Assembly (NCBI GenBank): GCA_963712765.1
Contig: CAVQIX010000007.1
Location: 98,718 to 162,717 of the forward strand
Origin: CAXMST01 sp963712765
GTDB taxonomy: Bacteria; Actinomycetota; Thermoleophilia; Solirubrobacterales; 70-9
DNA length: 64,000 bases
Reading direction: 5' to 3'
The position numbers were made by a program, and so were the translations under genes. Below the pieces are notes generated by a model. The model did not search any database. It saw only the letters and a list, made by a program, of their open reading frames with translations, and was not told the DNA's origin. Positions 19,908 through 28,533 of the stretch are shown here, piece after piece. Position 1 is the stretch's first letter. Each line of letters starts with the position of its first letter.

Positions 19908-20470
19908 ATGCTTCGCAAGAGACTCCAAGACTTCGACCCGATCGTCGCCCTCACCGTCGCCCTGGTGGCCGCCGCGGCGATTGCCGTGCTGCTCACCTTC
20001 GCCGCCAGGCCCGCCTTTGCCGGCGGCGGCATCGGGCTCAGCGAGCACTCCGGCAAGGCCGGAAAGGCGAAGCTGAAGCGAAATGGCGAAGCTGTCCCCC
20101 GCCGGACGCACCCAAGCGGGTGGTCCGCGCGATCACAGCCGCCAACGAGATCAACGAGAAGCCCTACAAGTGGGGCGGCGGCCACGGCAGTTTCAAGGAC
20201 AGGGGCTACGACTGCTCCGGAACCGTCAGCTACGTGCTCCGCGGAGCCCGGATGCTGAAGAGCCCGCTCGACTCCAGTGGCCTGATGAGCTGGGGGCGCA
20301 AGGGCAAGGGTAAGTGGATCACCGTCTACGCCAACGGCGGGCACACCTTCGTCGAGGTGGCCGGACTCCGCTTCGACACCTCCGGCAGCGGCGGCAAGGG
20401 CCCGCGCTGGCGTAAGGAGAAGCGCTCCAAGAGCGGCTTCGTGGTCCGGCACTTCAACAAGAAGTTCTAG
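19908..20470 (+). pseudogene. NlpC/P60-like cell-wall peptidase gene interrupted by a -1 frameshift
   Basis: The N-terminal frame starts at ATG 19908 with a signal peptide (MLRKRLQDF, hydrophobic core, ARPAFA cleavage) and runs to GEAVP. The rest is in another frame from about 20098: PPPDAPKRVVRAITAANEI, then YKWGGGHG, catalytic Cys in GYDCSGTVSY, and His in GGHTFVEVAG. Joining the frames needs one extra C in the C5 run at 20096-20100, or a -1 ribosomal slip there. The joined product, about 188 aa, is a normal secreted NlpC/P60 endopeptidase with Cys and His intact. A sequence error in the homopolymer is the simplest explanation; real inactivation or programmed slippage remain possible. Confidence 0.7.
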
Positions 20471-21336
20471 GCCCCCGCTCGCGAGCGGGGGCTCCGACCC
20501 TCCTGGGGCGGCTCAGCAAGGACGACGCGATCCCGGCCCAGCCGCTTGGCCCGATAGAGGGAGGCATCGGCCCGAGCCGCGAGTTCGAGGCCGCCCTCGT
20601 TTCCATCCCACTCGGCAACACCGATCGAGCAGGTCACCCCGCCGGGAGTGGCAGTGCGCAACCGATCACATGCCGTAACGAGTCCCCCCGGCCCCTTCTC
20701 GTAGATGTTGAGCAGCACCAGGAACTCCTCCCCACCGGCGCGAGCTATGAAGTCCCCGCCCCGCAACACCTCGAGCCAGGCCGCGGCGGCCTCCCTCAGG
20801 ACACGGTCGCCCGTTTCGTGACCGTGCCGGTCGTTGAGGATCTTGAAGTGATCGAGGTCGATCGCTGCGATAGCGAAGCGGCTCCCCGCGCGGCGCGATC
20901 GGCTGAGCGTCTGCTCCAACGCCTTCTCCCACGCACGCCGGTTCATTAGGCCGGTGAGCGCATCGGTGTTTGCGAGCTCGTCGAGGCGCCTGATCAGCAG
21001 ATCGCGCTCCCGATTGCGCACAGCCGTGAAGTACCCGACGAGAGCGCCGATCGCGAGGAACGTCGACCCTCGGGTCAGGTATCCGAGCGCACCGAGGTCG
21101 ACCTGCTGGACCCCCGTCCAGACCACCGTCAGCACCATGGCCCCCAGACTCGCAGCGACTCCGGCCGCCAGGCCGAACTCGGCCGCAAGCATCGCTATCG
21201 GGATCGAGAACAGAAAGACGATGCCCTCGCCCGTGGCGCTGCCGACGAGGAGGCGGAGCATGAAGATAGAGGTGAACAGAACTGCGCCCACCGCAAGTAC
21301 TCGGTGTCTACCGCCCAGCGGGCTCCGGGATTCCAA
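20467..21336 (-). CDS. Diguanylate cyclase with N-terminal membrane domain
   Basis: A 289-aa membrane protein: about four transmembrane helices in residues 12-105, a short coiled linker, and a GGDEF domain (about 120-275). The active-site motif is AGGEEF, intact, so c-di-GMP synthesis from two GTP is expected. An inhibitory I-site RGGD sits exactly five residues before it, predicting product feedback. DALTGLMNRR and IDLDHFKILND are the usual supporting motifs. Its stop codon shares the palindrome CTAG with the convergent peptidase gene. No receptor domain is seen, so the membrane segment is presumably the sensor. Confidence 0.92.
   Translation of the reverse strand: MESRSPLGGRHRVLAVGAVLFTSIFMLRLLVGSATGEGIVFLFSIPIAMLAAEFGLAAGVAASLGAMVLTVVWTGVQQVDLGALGYLTRGSTFLAIGALVGYFTAVRNRERDLLIRRLDELANTDALTGLMNRRAWEKALEQTLSRSRRAGSRFAIAAIDLDHFKILNDRHGHETGDRVLREAAAAWLEVLRGGDFIARAGGEEFLVLLNIYEKGPGGLVTACDRLRTATPGGVTCSIGVAEWDGNEGGLELAARADASLYRAKRLGRDRVVLAEPPQEGRSPRSRAGA
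20471..20492. terminator. 22-bp perfect palindrome at a convergent gene junction
   Basis: A self-complementary 22-base sequence beginning GCCCCCGCTC directly follows the peptidase stop and lies inside the last codons of the cyclase gene. It can form an 8-9 bp GC hairpin on both transcripts and so serve as a bidirectional terminator. Confidence 0.6.
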
Positions 21337-21412
21337 TCCGCGATCCAGCTTAGGTCAGGCTCCGGTCGGGTCGGGGCCCCGCTGCGGCAGAATCCCGGCG
21401 ATCGATGATCGA

Positions 21413-22150
21413 TTGAGAAATCCCTCGTTCCGCAGCGGCGTGAGGGCGGGTGTGCCCGTCGCGATCGCCGGGTTTGCGCTCGCTCTCTCCTTCGGGGTCC
21501 TCGCCCGTCCCGTGCTCGGATCGGTCGCCGCGATCGTGATGAGCGCGATCGTCTTCGCCGGTTCGGCCCAGTTCGGCTCGGTCGCCGTTCTCGCGGCGGG
21601 CGGCGGTCCGGCGGCCGCGATCACGGCGGGGATCCTGCTCAACTCGCGCTACGTGCCGATGGGCGTCGCGCTCGCGCCCTCCCTCGAAGGAGGCCCCCTG
21701 AAGCGGATGGTCAAGGCGCAGGCGATGGTCGACTACTCGTGGGCAGCGGCGATGCGCGGCCGCGGGCAGTTCGACGTCTGGCACATGATCGGACTGACGA
21801 TCCCGATGTACGTGATGTGGGTGTGCGGCACTGCGGTCGGGGTCCTGATCGGAGACGTGATCGGCGACCCCGAGGAGCTGGGTCTCGATGCGATGTTTCC
21901 CGCCTTCTTCCTCGCCCTGCTGCTCGGCGGCGGAACGCTCGACAGCAGCCGAGCCAAGCTCGCGGCGGTACTCGGGGGAGCGATCGCGCTGGCCCTGGTC
22001 CCGTTCACCCCTCCCGGCGTCCCGGTGATCGTCGCCTGCTCGGCAGCCCTGATCGGCCTCGACCGCGGCAAGCGCGAGATCGGCGGCGGGGCCGCTGCGG
22101 CCGCGGGCGGCGAGAGCCACGACGACGACGCGAACGTGGCGCGCCGATGA
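21413..22150 (+). CDS. azlC: AzlC family branched-chain amino acid exporter, large subunit
   Basis: An integral membrane protein of about 245 aa that, with AzlD, exports branched-chain amino acids in characterised systems. The signature AIVFAGSAQFGSVAVLAAG lies in the first helical hairpin, followed by NSRYVPMGVALAP, and several further hydrophobic helices. The start is uncertain: TTG 21413 (LRNPSFRSG) or GTG 21440; neither has a good ribosome site. Its TGA overlaps the azlD ATG (ATGA), implying translational coupling. The C-terminal tail is Ala/Gly/Asp-rich. Confidence 0.85.
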   Translation: MRNPSFRSGVRAGVPVAIAGFALALSFGVLARPVLGSVAAIVMSAIVFAGSAQFGSVAVLAAGGGPAAAITAGILLNSRYVPMGVALAPSLEGGPLKRMVKAQAMVDYSWAAAMRGRGQFDVWHMIGLTIPMYVMWVCGTAVGVLIGDVIGDPEELGLDAMFPAFFLALLLGGGTLDSSRAKLAAVLGGAIALALVPFTPPGVPVIVACSAALIGLDRGKREIGGGAAAAAGGESHDDDANVARR

Positions 22151-22455
22151 GCGACGCCTGGCTCACCATCGCGGTCCTCGCCGTCACCGCCGCCGCGATC
22201 CGGGCGGCCGGGCCGCTGCTGGTCGGCGGGCGCGATCTGCCGCTCCGCCTGATCGGCGTAGTCGACCTGCTCGGCCCGGCGCTCCTGACGGCCCTGATCA
22301 TGGTCGAGACCTTCGGCGCCGACCGCTCGCTCGAGATCAACGCCAGCCTCGCCGGCGTCTCGGCGGCAGGCGTGATCCTCCTCCGCCGTCGCGACGCCCT
22401 GCTCGCCGCGATCCTCGCGGCCGCCGTGGTCACCGCGCTGGTTCGGGCGTATTAG
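22147..22455 (+). CDS. azlD: AzlD family branched-chain amino acid exporter, small subunit
   Basis: A 102-aa protein with three to four transmembrane helices and the conserved start WLTIAVLAVTAAAIRAAGPL (helix 1) followed by a LGPALLTALIMVETF helix, as in AzlD proteins. It starts within the azlC stop codon. The two subunits are thought to work together in the membrane to export branched-chain amino acids or analogues. Confidence 0.85.
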   Translation: MSDAWLTIAVLAVTAAAIRAAGPLLVGGRDLPLRLIGVVDLLGPALLTALIMVETFGADRSLEINASLAGVSAAGVILLRRRDALLAAILAAAVVTALVRAY

Positions 22456-22594
22456 GGGGCCGGGCGGGCGCGGTCGGGAGTCGGTCCTACCGCACAGCTG
22501 CCCCTAGCTCGAGACGTAGCTTGAGGTCGTCTGAGCCGCTGAGACGCTGGCCGCGCCTCAGGAACCGCCGTCGGTCCTCGAGAGCTGTCGGCCG

Positions 22595-23965
22595 CTACTT
22601 GAGTACGCGAATCAGCTTCTTGTTGACGAACTCGTCCATACCGTAGGAGCCGAGCTCCCGACCAAAGCCCGATCGCTTGACGCCGCCGAACGGGAGCTCG
22701 GCCCCGTCGAGGAGCACGCCGTTGACGAAGACCATCCCGGTATCGAGGCTGTCGGCCACCCGCATCGCCTGCTCGGAATCGTCCGAGAAGACGTAGGAGC
22801 CGAGCCCGAACGGCGTGTCGTTCGCGAGCTCGATCGCCTCCTCCTCGGAGCCGACCCGGTAGACGCTCGCAACCGGGCCGAAGAACTCCTCGTGGTATGC
22901 GTCGTTGTCGGGCTTGATCCCGGTCAGCACCGTGGACGGGAAGAAGTTCTCCTTCCGCTCCCCACCGACGACGACCTCGGCGCCCTGGGCGACCGCGCGA
23001 TCGAGCTGGTCCTGGAGGCGCTCGGCGGCGGTCGCCGATGAGAGCGGTCCCATCGCAGCGTCCTCGGTCGGGTCGCCGGGCTCGGTCGCCTTCATCTTCT
23101 CGGTGAGCTTGCCGAGGAAGTCGTCGTAGAGCTCGTCGGCGACGATGAACCGCTTGGCGGCGTTGCAGGACTGGCCCGTGTTGTCGAGGCGCGCCTCGGC
23201 GGCCGCCTCGACGACCTCGTCGAGGTCCTCGGTCGCGAGCAGGATGAACGGGTCGGAGCCGCCCATCTCGAGCACGACCTTCTTCAGGTGCCGACCGGCG
23301 ACCTCGGCGACTGCGGAGCCGGCCCGCTCGGAGCCCGTCACCGAGACGCCGCGGACCCGCGGGTCGGGGATCACCTGCTCGGCGATCTGGTCGTTGGTGG
23401 CGAGAATCGTCTGGTAGGCGCCCTCGGGGAAGCCGACCTCGTCGTAGATCGCCTCGATCGCCGCCGCCGACTCGGGGCACTGGGGCGCCGGCTTGAGCAG
23501 GATCGTGTTGCCGACGATCAGGTTGGGGCCGGCGAAGCGGGCCACCTGGTAGTAGGGGAAGTTCCAGGGCATGATCCCGAGCAGCGGGCCCATCGAGGTC
23601 CTGCGGATCAGCGCCGTGCCCTCCCCGGCGAGCAGGTCGATCGGCTCGTCCTTGAGGAAGTCCTCAGCCCGGTCCGCGTAGTAGCCGTAGATGTCGCCGC
23701 AGAACTCGACCTCGCCGACGGCCTGCTCCATCGGCTTGCCCATCTCCCTGACCGCGATCTCGGCCAGCGCCTCCTGCCGCTCGACGTGAAGCTCGCCGAC
23801 CCGCTTGACCATCGCGGCACGCTCGGCGACCGAGGTCGACGACGACCAATCGGCGTGGGCGTCCCAGGCCTTGCCGAGCGCGGTGGCGAGACCGCCATCG
23901 GAGATCTCCGGATACTCGTTGATCTTTTCGCCGGTGGCCGGGTTGACAACTGCGTAGCTGCTCAT
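22595..23965 (-). CDS. NAD(P)-dependent succinate-semialdehyde-type aldehyde dehydrogenase
   Basis: A 456-aa aldehyde dehydrogenase. Catalytic Cys is in DNTGQSCNAAKRF, general-base Glu in LEMGGSDPF, and the oxyanion Asn in MPWNFPYYQ. Length (about 456, without the long N-terminal extension) and motifs resemble GabD1/Sad-type succinate-semialdehyde dehydrogenases. GAGGAG lies six bases before the ATG. It is the last gene of a probable minus-strand operon (aminotransferase, regulator, 66-aa protein, alanine dehydrogenase). That context fits oxidation of succinate semialdehyde made by the aminotransferase to succinate for the TCA cycle. Confidence 0.85.
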   Translation of the reverse strand: MSSYAVVNPATGEKINEYPEISDGGLATALGKAWDAHADWSSSTSVAERAAMVKRVGELHVERQEALAEIAVREMGKPMEQAVGEVEFCGDIYGYYADRAEDFLKDEPIDLLAGEGTALIRRTSMGPLLGIMPWNFPYYQVARFAGPNLIVGNTILLKPAPQCPESAAAIEAIYDEVGFPEGAYQTILATNDQIAEQVIPDPRVRGVSVTGSERAGSAVAEVAGRHLKKVVLEMGGSDPFILLATEDLDEVVEAAAEARLDNTGQSCNAAKRFIVADELYDDFLGKLTEKMKATEPGDPTEDAAMGPLSSATAAERLQDQLDRAVAQGAEVVVGGERKENFFPSTVLTGIKPDNDAYHEEFFGPVASVYRVGSEEEAIELANDTPFGLGSYVFSDDSEQAMRVADSLDTGMVFVNGVLLDGAELPFGGVKRSGFGRELGSYGMDEFVNKKLIRVLK

Positions 23966-24002
23966 CTGATTCTCCTCGTATCGATCATCGGTTTGTAGTC
24001 GT

Positions 24003-25169
24003 CTAGACCTGGGAGGTCGACGCTATCTGCTCCCCACTGGCCGCCGCGGGCCGCAGCCCGAGCGCCTCCTCCGGCGGGGTGTAGTCCATCCCCACCGCCT
24101 CAGCCACAGCCGGATGGGTCACATGCCCGCCCGCGACGTTGACTCCGGGCCTCAGGCCGGGGTCACGCCCCAGCGCGCCCTCGACCCCGTTGTCGGCGAG
24201 CGAGAGCACGTAAGGAAGGGTCGCGTTGGTAAGCGCGTTGGTTGAGGTGATCGGCACCGCTCCCGGCATGTTGGCGACGCAGTAGTGGGTGATCCCGTCG
24301 ACCTCGAAGACCGGGTCGCGATGGGTCGTCGGTCGCGAGGTCTCGAAGCAGCCACCCTGATCGATCGCGACGTCGACGAGCACCGCGTGCTTCTTCATCA
24401 GGCCGAGCTGCTCGCGGCTGATCACGTTCGGCGCCGCTGCGCCGGGCAGAAGCACCGCGCCGATCACCAGGTCGGCGTGGGGCAGCATCTGCTCGATCGC
24501 CAGGGTCGAGCTGTAGACGGTCGAGCAGCGGCCGGCGAAGGCAACGTCGAGCTCACGCAGGCGGTCGACCGACTTCTCGTAGACGAATACGTCGGCCTGC
24601 ATGCCTATCGCGATCGTCGCCGCGTTGAACCCGACCGCACCGCCGCCGATCACGATCACGTTCGCCGCCGGAACGCCGGGCACTCCGCCGAGGAGGATGC
24701 CGCGACCGCCGAGCGGCTTCTCGAGGAAGAAGGCACCCGCCTGGGTCGCGATCTTGCCCGCGACCTCGCTCATAGGCGCCAGCAGCGGCAGCCCTCCGTC
24801 GCGGCCCTCGACCGTCTCGTAGGCGATGCAGGTGGAGCCGCCCTCGCAGAGGCCCCGGGTCAGCTTCGGATCCGGTGCCAGGTGCAGATAGGTGAAGAGC
24901 GTGGTGTCGGCGTCAAGCATCGCGACCTCCACGGGCTGCGGTTCCTTGACCCCGAGCAGGAGCTCGGCTTCGCCGAAGATATCCTCGGCGGCGGTAAGGA
25001 TGGTGGCGCCCTGCGCCTCGTAGTCGGAGTCGGCGATCGCGCTCCCCTCGCCGGCGCCGGCCTGCACCAGGACCTCGTGCCCATGCTCGGCGAGTTCGCG
25101 GGCGCCGACAGCCGTGAGCGCGACGCGATACTCGTCGTCCTTTATCTCGGTCGGTACTCCAACCTTCAT
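24003..25169 (-). CDS. ald: Alanine dehydrogenase
   Basis: A 388-aa NAD-dependent enzyme catalysing reversible oxidative deamination of L-alanine to pyruvate and ammonia. Starts MKVGVPTEIKDDEYRVAL; catalytic Lys75 (GVKEPQP) and His96 (TYLHLAPD) fall at the same numbers as in the mycobacterial enzyme. The Rossmann glycine motif is VIGGGAVGFNAA. Its ATG overlaps the stop of the upstream 66-aa gene (ATGA). If the locus aminotransferase uses pyruvate as acceptor, this enzyme would regenerate pyruvate from the alanine formed, closing the amino-group cycle and releasing ammonia. Confidence 0.94.
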   Translation of the reverse strand: MKVGVPTEIKDDEYRVALTAVGARELAEHGHEVLVQAGAGEGSAIADSDYEAQGATILTAAEDIFGEAELLLGVKEPQPVEVAMLDADTTLFTYLHLAPDPKLTRGLCEGGSTCIAYETVEGRDGGLPLLAPMSEVAGKIATQAGAFFLEKPLGGRGILLGGVPGVPAANVIVIGGGAVGFNAATIAIGMQADVFVYEKSVDRLRELDVAFAGRCSTVYSSTLAIEQMLPHADLVIGAVLLPGAAAPNVISREQLGLMKKHAVLVDVAIDQGGCFETSRPTTHRDPVFEVDGITHYCVANMPGAVPITSTNALTNATLPYVLSLADNGVEGALGRDPGLRPGVNVAGGHVTHPAVAEAVGMDYTPPEEALGLRPAAASGEQIASTSQV

Positions 25170-25366
25170 GCGGGTGCCTCCTCGGCGGTCATGATCTCGA
25201 AGCGGACGCCCCGCTTCTCGAGTTCGGCGAACAGCGGGTCAGGGTCGATGCACCGCTCCAGTGGGTCGGTGCCGGTCTCGGTCAGCTCGCCGCGGACGGG
25301 AAGGCGCACAGCCGCGGCGATCGTGGGCGCGATGGTTTCCCCGGCGCCGGGGACCGCGGCAATCAC
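25166..25366 (-). CDS. Small protein of unknown function (66 aa) coupled to pucR-like and ald genes
   Basis: GTG 25366 overlaps the regulator's stop (GTGA) and the frame's own stop overlaps the ald ATG (ATGA), so it is wedged between two real genes with four-base overlaps on each side. That arrangement strongly supports translation. The protein starts VIAAVPGAGETIAP, has a single Cys, and ends with an acidic helix-like ELEKRGVRFEIMTAEEAPA. No known domain is recognised. An accessory or regulatory subunit of alanine dehydrogenase or of the PucR-type regulator is a guess from position alone. Confidence 0.65.
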   Translation of the reverse strand: MIAAVPGAGETIAPTIAAAVRLPVRGELTETGTDPLERCIDPDPLFAELEKRGVRFEIMTAEEAPA

Positions 25367-26928
25367 CGCACCAGCTCCCTCGCCCGCAAGGCGAGCCAGA
25401 ATTCGATCCGGTCCTGGGCGTTGCTGAGGTCGCGTCCGGTCAGCTCCTCGACGCGGCGGATCCGGTAGCGGAGCGTGTGCCGGTGGCAGTAGAGATCGCG
25501 CGCGGCACGCTCCCATTGGCCGTTGCGCTCGATGAAGGCCTCGAGCGAACGGAGCAGCTCCGGCCCGTACTCGCCCTCACCCTCCTCGATCGGGAGGAGG
25601 AGATTGTCCGCGTAGGTCCGCAGTGCATCGTCGTCTTGGAGAGAGAGCAGCAGCGTGAAGGCCCCGAGATCCGAGTGCGAGGCCACGTCGGGGGCGCTGC
25701 CGTTGGCCATCGACGAGGCCTCGAGCGCGCAGCGGGCCTCGTGAAAGGCCCGCCGCAGCGACTCGATCGGCGCCGGGCGGCTGACTGCGGCGCGGATCGA
25801 CCGCTCGGGGTCGGCGAGCGACTCCCGCCCGGCCCTGGTGATCTCGATCAGATCCGCGTCGCGGGGCTCGAAGATCGCGCAGAGCAGTGGCCGCCCGGCT
25901 GCCGTATTGACGGCGACCAGCGCCGGGATACCGACATCAGCCAGGTGCCGCGCGAGCCGATCGGCGTCGCCTGCGATCGGGTCGAGGTCGAAAAGCATCA
26001 CCGCGAGAGGCCCACCGATGCCGAATGGCGCGAGACGACCCCGCAGCTCGTCGGCCCCGAGGTTGCCGCCAAGCGCCTCGGCAAGGACATCGCCGGCGAG
26101 CCGGCGCTCGGTATCGCGCACCGCGCGCTCGCGCATCAGCTCGAGTGCGATCACCATCGCCGCCTGGCGGGCCAACAGCCGCTCGAGATCGCCGACGCCG
26201 CCCTGGCTGCGGGCGATGACCAGCCAGTGCCCACGGGGTCCGTCGCCGGCGATCGGAACCGGCACTGCCACCGCCCGCCCGGCCAGAGGCCCGCCGTCGG
26301 GGATGAAGGGCGACTGCCGCGAGCTCGCGGATCGATCCGCGACCTCCGACCTGATCGAGGTCACGGCCTCGGCCGAGATCCCACGCTCCTGGGGATGGCG
26401 CGCGAGTTCGTTGCCGTGGTTGTCGAGCAAGAGGGCGGCGCCGCTCACCGACCGCGCGATCGCGCGCATGATCTCCCCGAGCCCCCGCTCGGCGAGGACG
26501 AGGCCCTCAAGCTGCGCGTGGACCTCGATCCCGCGCTCCAGCACGCTGTACTGGTCGTTGACCAGCGTCTTGAACGCCCGCTCCGTGATCGCGATGAACG
26601 GGGTCTCGTAGGGGACCTCGAACAGGGGTAGCCCGCGGGCCTCCGACTCGGCGACCAGCGCCTCCGGCAGTCCGGCGTGGTCGAAGCCGGTCCCGAGCCC
26701 GAGGGCGGCTGCGTCGCGATCCGCCAGTCGCTTGACGAACTTGCGCTGCTTGGCGGCACTGGTCAGGTGGATCCCGGTCGTCAGCAGCAGCTCGCCGCCC
26801 GACAGCCACGGCGTCGGGTCCTCGATCTCCGAGATGTGGACCCAGCGGATCGAGCCGCTGCCCGAGCCGGCCAGATCGAAGGCCGGCTCGAGGCCGAGGT
26901 CGTCGAGAAGACCCTCAACGGTGAGCAT
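25363..26928 (-). CDS. PucR family transcriptional regulator
   Basis: A 521-aa regulator. The N-terminal PucR domain (about 1-125) has SEIEDPTPWLSGGELLLTTG; a middle region resembles the degenerate GGDEF-like sensor module; the C-terminal HTH_30 domain (about 455-515) contains ERAARDLYCHRHTLRYRIRR. PucR-type regulators usually respond to nitrogen compounds (purines, GABA, amines). It sits between the aminotransferase and alanine dehydrogenase genes, so it most likely controls this locus, possibly by binding the inverted repeats at 28457-28528. Confidence 0.9.
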   Translation of the reverse strand: MLTVEGLLDDLGLEPAFDLAGSGSGSIRWVHISEIEDPTPWLSGGELLLTTGIHLTSAAKQRKFVKRLADRDAAALGLGTGFDHAGLPEALVAESEARGLPLFEVPYETPFIAITERAFKTLVNDQYSVLERGIEVHAQLEGLVLAERGLGEIMRAIARSVSGAALLLDNHGNELARHPQERGISAEAVTSIRSEVADRSASSRQSPFIPDGGPLAGRAVAVPVPIAGDGPRGHWLVIARSQGGVGDLERLLARQAAMVIALELMRERAVRDTERRLAGDVLAEALGGNLGADELRGRLAPFGIGGPLAVMLFDLDPIAGDADRLARHLADVGIPALVAVNTAAGRPLLCAIFEPRDADLIEITRAGRESLADPERSIRAAVSRPAPIESLRRAFHEARCALEASSMANGSAPDVASHSDLGAFTLLLSLQDDDALRTYADNLLLPIEEGEGEYGPELLRSLEAFIERNGQWERAARDLYCHRHTLRYRIRRVEELTGRDLSNAQDRIEFWLALRARELVR

Positions 26929-26954
26929 CCAGACCCCCTATGGCCTCGGCGCCG

Positions 26955-28352
26955 TCACCACTCTCGACCCTCGAGGATCTGGTTGGCCTCCTCGAGCACG
27001 GGCCGCAGCACGCCCACTATCTCATCGAATTGCTCGGTGTCGGAGATGAGCGGCGGCGCGAGCTGGATCACGGGGTCCCCGCGGTCGTCGGCACGGCAGA
27101 TCAGGCCGCGCTTGTAGAGCTCTCCCGAGAGGAAGCCGCGGAGCAGCCACTCGGACTCGTCCTCGTTGAACGACTCCTTCGTCTCGCGGTCCTTGACGAG
27201 CTCGATCGCGTGGAAGAAACCGGCGCCGCGGACATCGCCGACAATCGGGATGTCACGCAGATCCTCGAGCATGCCGCGGAACTCGCTCTCCTTGCGAAGA
27301 ACATGGCCGCAGAGATCCTCCTCCTCGAAGACATCGAGGTTCTTGATCGCCACCGCAGCGGCGACGGGATGGCCTCCGAAGGTCGAACCGTGCGCGAAGC
27401 TCGCGTGGCCCGTGCCGAACGGCTCGAAGATCTCGTCGGTGACGATGCACGCTCCCATCGGGATATAGGCACCGGTCAGCGCCTTCGCAGTGGTGATCAT
27501 GTCCGGCTGGTAGCCGTAGCGCTCACAACCGAAGTAGTGGCCGAGTCGGCCCCAGCTGCAGATCACCTCGTCGCTGATCAGCAGAACCCCGAACTCGTCG
27601 CAGATCTCGCGGACCCGCTGGAAGTAGCCTTCCTGCGGAGGGATGCATCCGCCGGCGTTCTGCAGCGGCTCGAGGATCACCGCAGCGACGGTTTCGGGCC
27701 CTTCGAACTCGATCCGATCGCGGATCGCCTCCGCGGCCCAGAGCGGATCCCGGCCCTCGGGCCAGTGATAGGAGTTCGTGTTCGGCGCATGGACGCCGCC
27801 CGGCATCTCCGGCTCGAACGGCACCTTGAGGTCGGTCAGGCCGGTCGCGGCGAGGGCACCCATGGTGGTGCCGTGGTAGGCGACCTCGCGGGCGATCACC
27901 TTGTGACGCTGGCCGCGGCCGTGAGCCCGGTGCCAGTTGCGGGCGATCTTGATCGCCGACTCGACGGCCTCGGAGCCGGAGTTGACGAAGAAGACCCGAT
28001 TGAGCTCACCCGGTGTCATCCCGGCGATCCGCTCGGCGAGCTCGATCGCCCGCGGATGGGCGTAGCTCCAGTTCGTATAGAAGTCGAGCTCGCGGATCTG
28101 AGCGGCGGCGGCATCACCGTAGCTGGCGCGGCCGTGGCCGGCGTTGCAGCAGAAAAGCGCGCTCAACCCGTCGAGGAAGCGCTTGCCGTGCTCGTCATAC
28201 ACATAGGGCCCCTCGGCACGAGCGATGATCGGAATCTCGTGCTCATGGTCGAAGGAGCCCATCCGGGAGAAGTGCATCCACAGATGCCTGCGGCCCATCT
28301 CCTGGAGCGCGCTCTGCTTCCTCGCAGCCGGTTTGACGCTTGCTGTGGCCAT
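26955..28352 (-). CDS. Class III PLP-dependent aminotransferase (omega-amine/GABA/beta-alanine type)
   Basis: A 465-aa fold-type I, class III aminotransferase. The PLP Lys is in TTAKALTGAYIPMG, the cofactor-phosphate motif is NSGSEAVESAIK, the ring-stacking region includes REVAYHGTTMG, and LLISDEVICSWGRLG holds the Asp. It resembles putrescine/GABA/taurine-pyruvate aminotransferases. AGAGGAAG before ATG 28352 fixes this start; an upstream extension to 28562 would cross the promoter region. Neighbours (polyamine ABC transporter divergent, alanine dehydrogenase and semialdehyde dehydrogenase downstream) point to amine-to-aldehyde conversion with pyruvate as acceptor, by inference. Confidence 0.88.
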   Translation of the reverse strand: MATASVKPAARKQSALQEMGRRHLWMHFSRMGSFDHEHEIPIIARAEGPYVYDEHGKRFLDGLSALFCCNAGHGRASYGDAAAAQIRELDFYTNWSYAHPRAIELAERIAGMTPGELNRVFFVNSGSEAVESAIKIARNWHRAHGRGQRHKVIAREVAYHGTTMGALAATGLTDLKVPFEPEMPGGVHAPNTNSYHWPEGRDPLWAAEAIRDRIEFEGPETVAAVILEPLQNAGGCIPPQEGYFQRVREICDEFGVLLISDEVICSWGRLGHYFGCERYGYQPDMITTAKALTGAYIPMGACIVTDEIFEPFGTGHASFAHGSTFGGHPVAAAVAIKNLDVFEEEDLCGHVLRKESEFRGMLEDLRDIPIVGDVRGAGFFHAIELVKDRETKESFNEDESEWLLRGFLSGELYKRGLICRADDRGDPVIQLAPPLISDTEQFDEIVGVLRPVLEEANQILEGREW

Positions 28353-28456
28353 GGTCTTCCTCTCTTCGTGCTCGTCTGGGACCTGACGGTTTGAACAACG
28401 GTAGCCAGCCCTATTGGTGGGCACAACGGAAAAATGGTTCAAGGCGAGAATACTCC

Positions 28457-28475
28457 CTTGTACGATTGGTACAAG
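28457..28475. promoter_or_regulatory. Perfect inverted repeat CTTGTAC-N5-GTACAAG in divergent promoter region
   Basis: A perfect 7-5-7 inverted repeat lies in the 251-bp space between the divergent aminotransferase operon and potA. The AT-richer surroundings and symmetric position suit an operator. The PucR-type regulator encoded nearby is the obvious candidate, by inference only. Confidence 0.55.
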
Positions 28476-28505
28476 CATCGCGTCTGAGTTTGGGACTTTC
28501 GCGGA

Positions 28506-28533
28506 TTGCAAAGTCCGATGGATCGGACATAGT
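28506..28533 (+). promoter_or_regulatory. Putative potA promoter with palindrome GTCCGAT-GG-ATCGGAC in its spacer
   Basis: TTGCAA (28506-28511) and CATAGT (28528-28533) are spaced by 16 bases, each matching four of six consensus positions. The spacer and the first base of the -10 carry a perfect 7-2-7 palindrome, GTCCGAT (28513-28519) and ATCGGAC (28522-28528). A factor bound there would directly block or remodel the promoter of the transporter operon. Confidence 0.5.
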
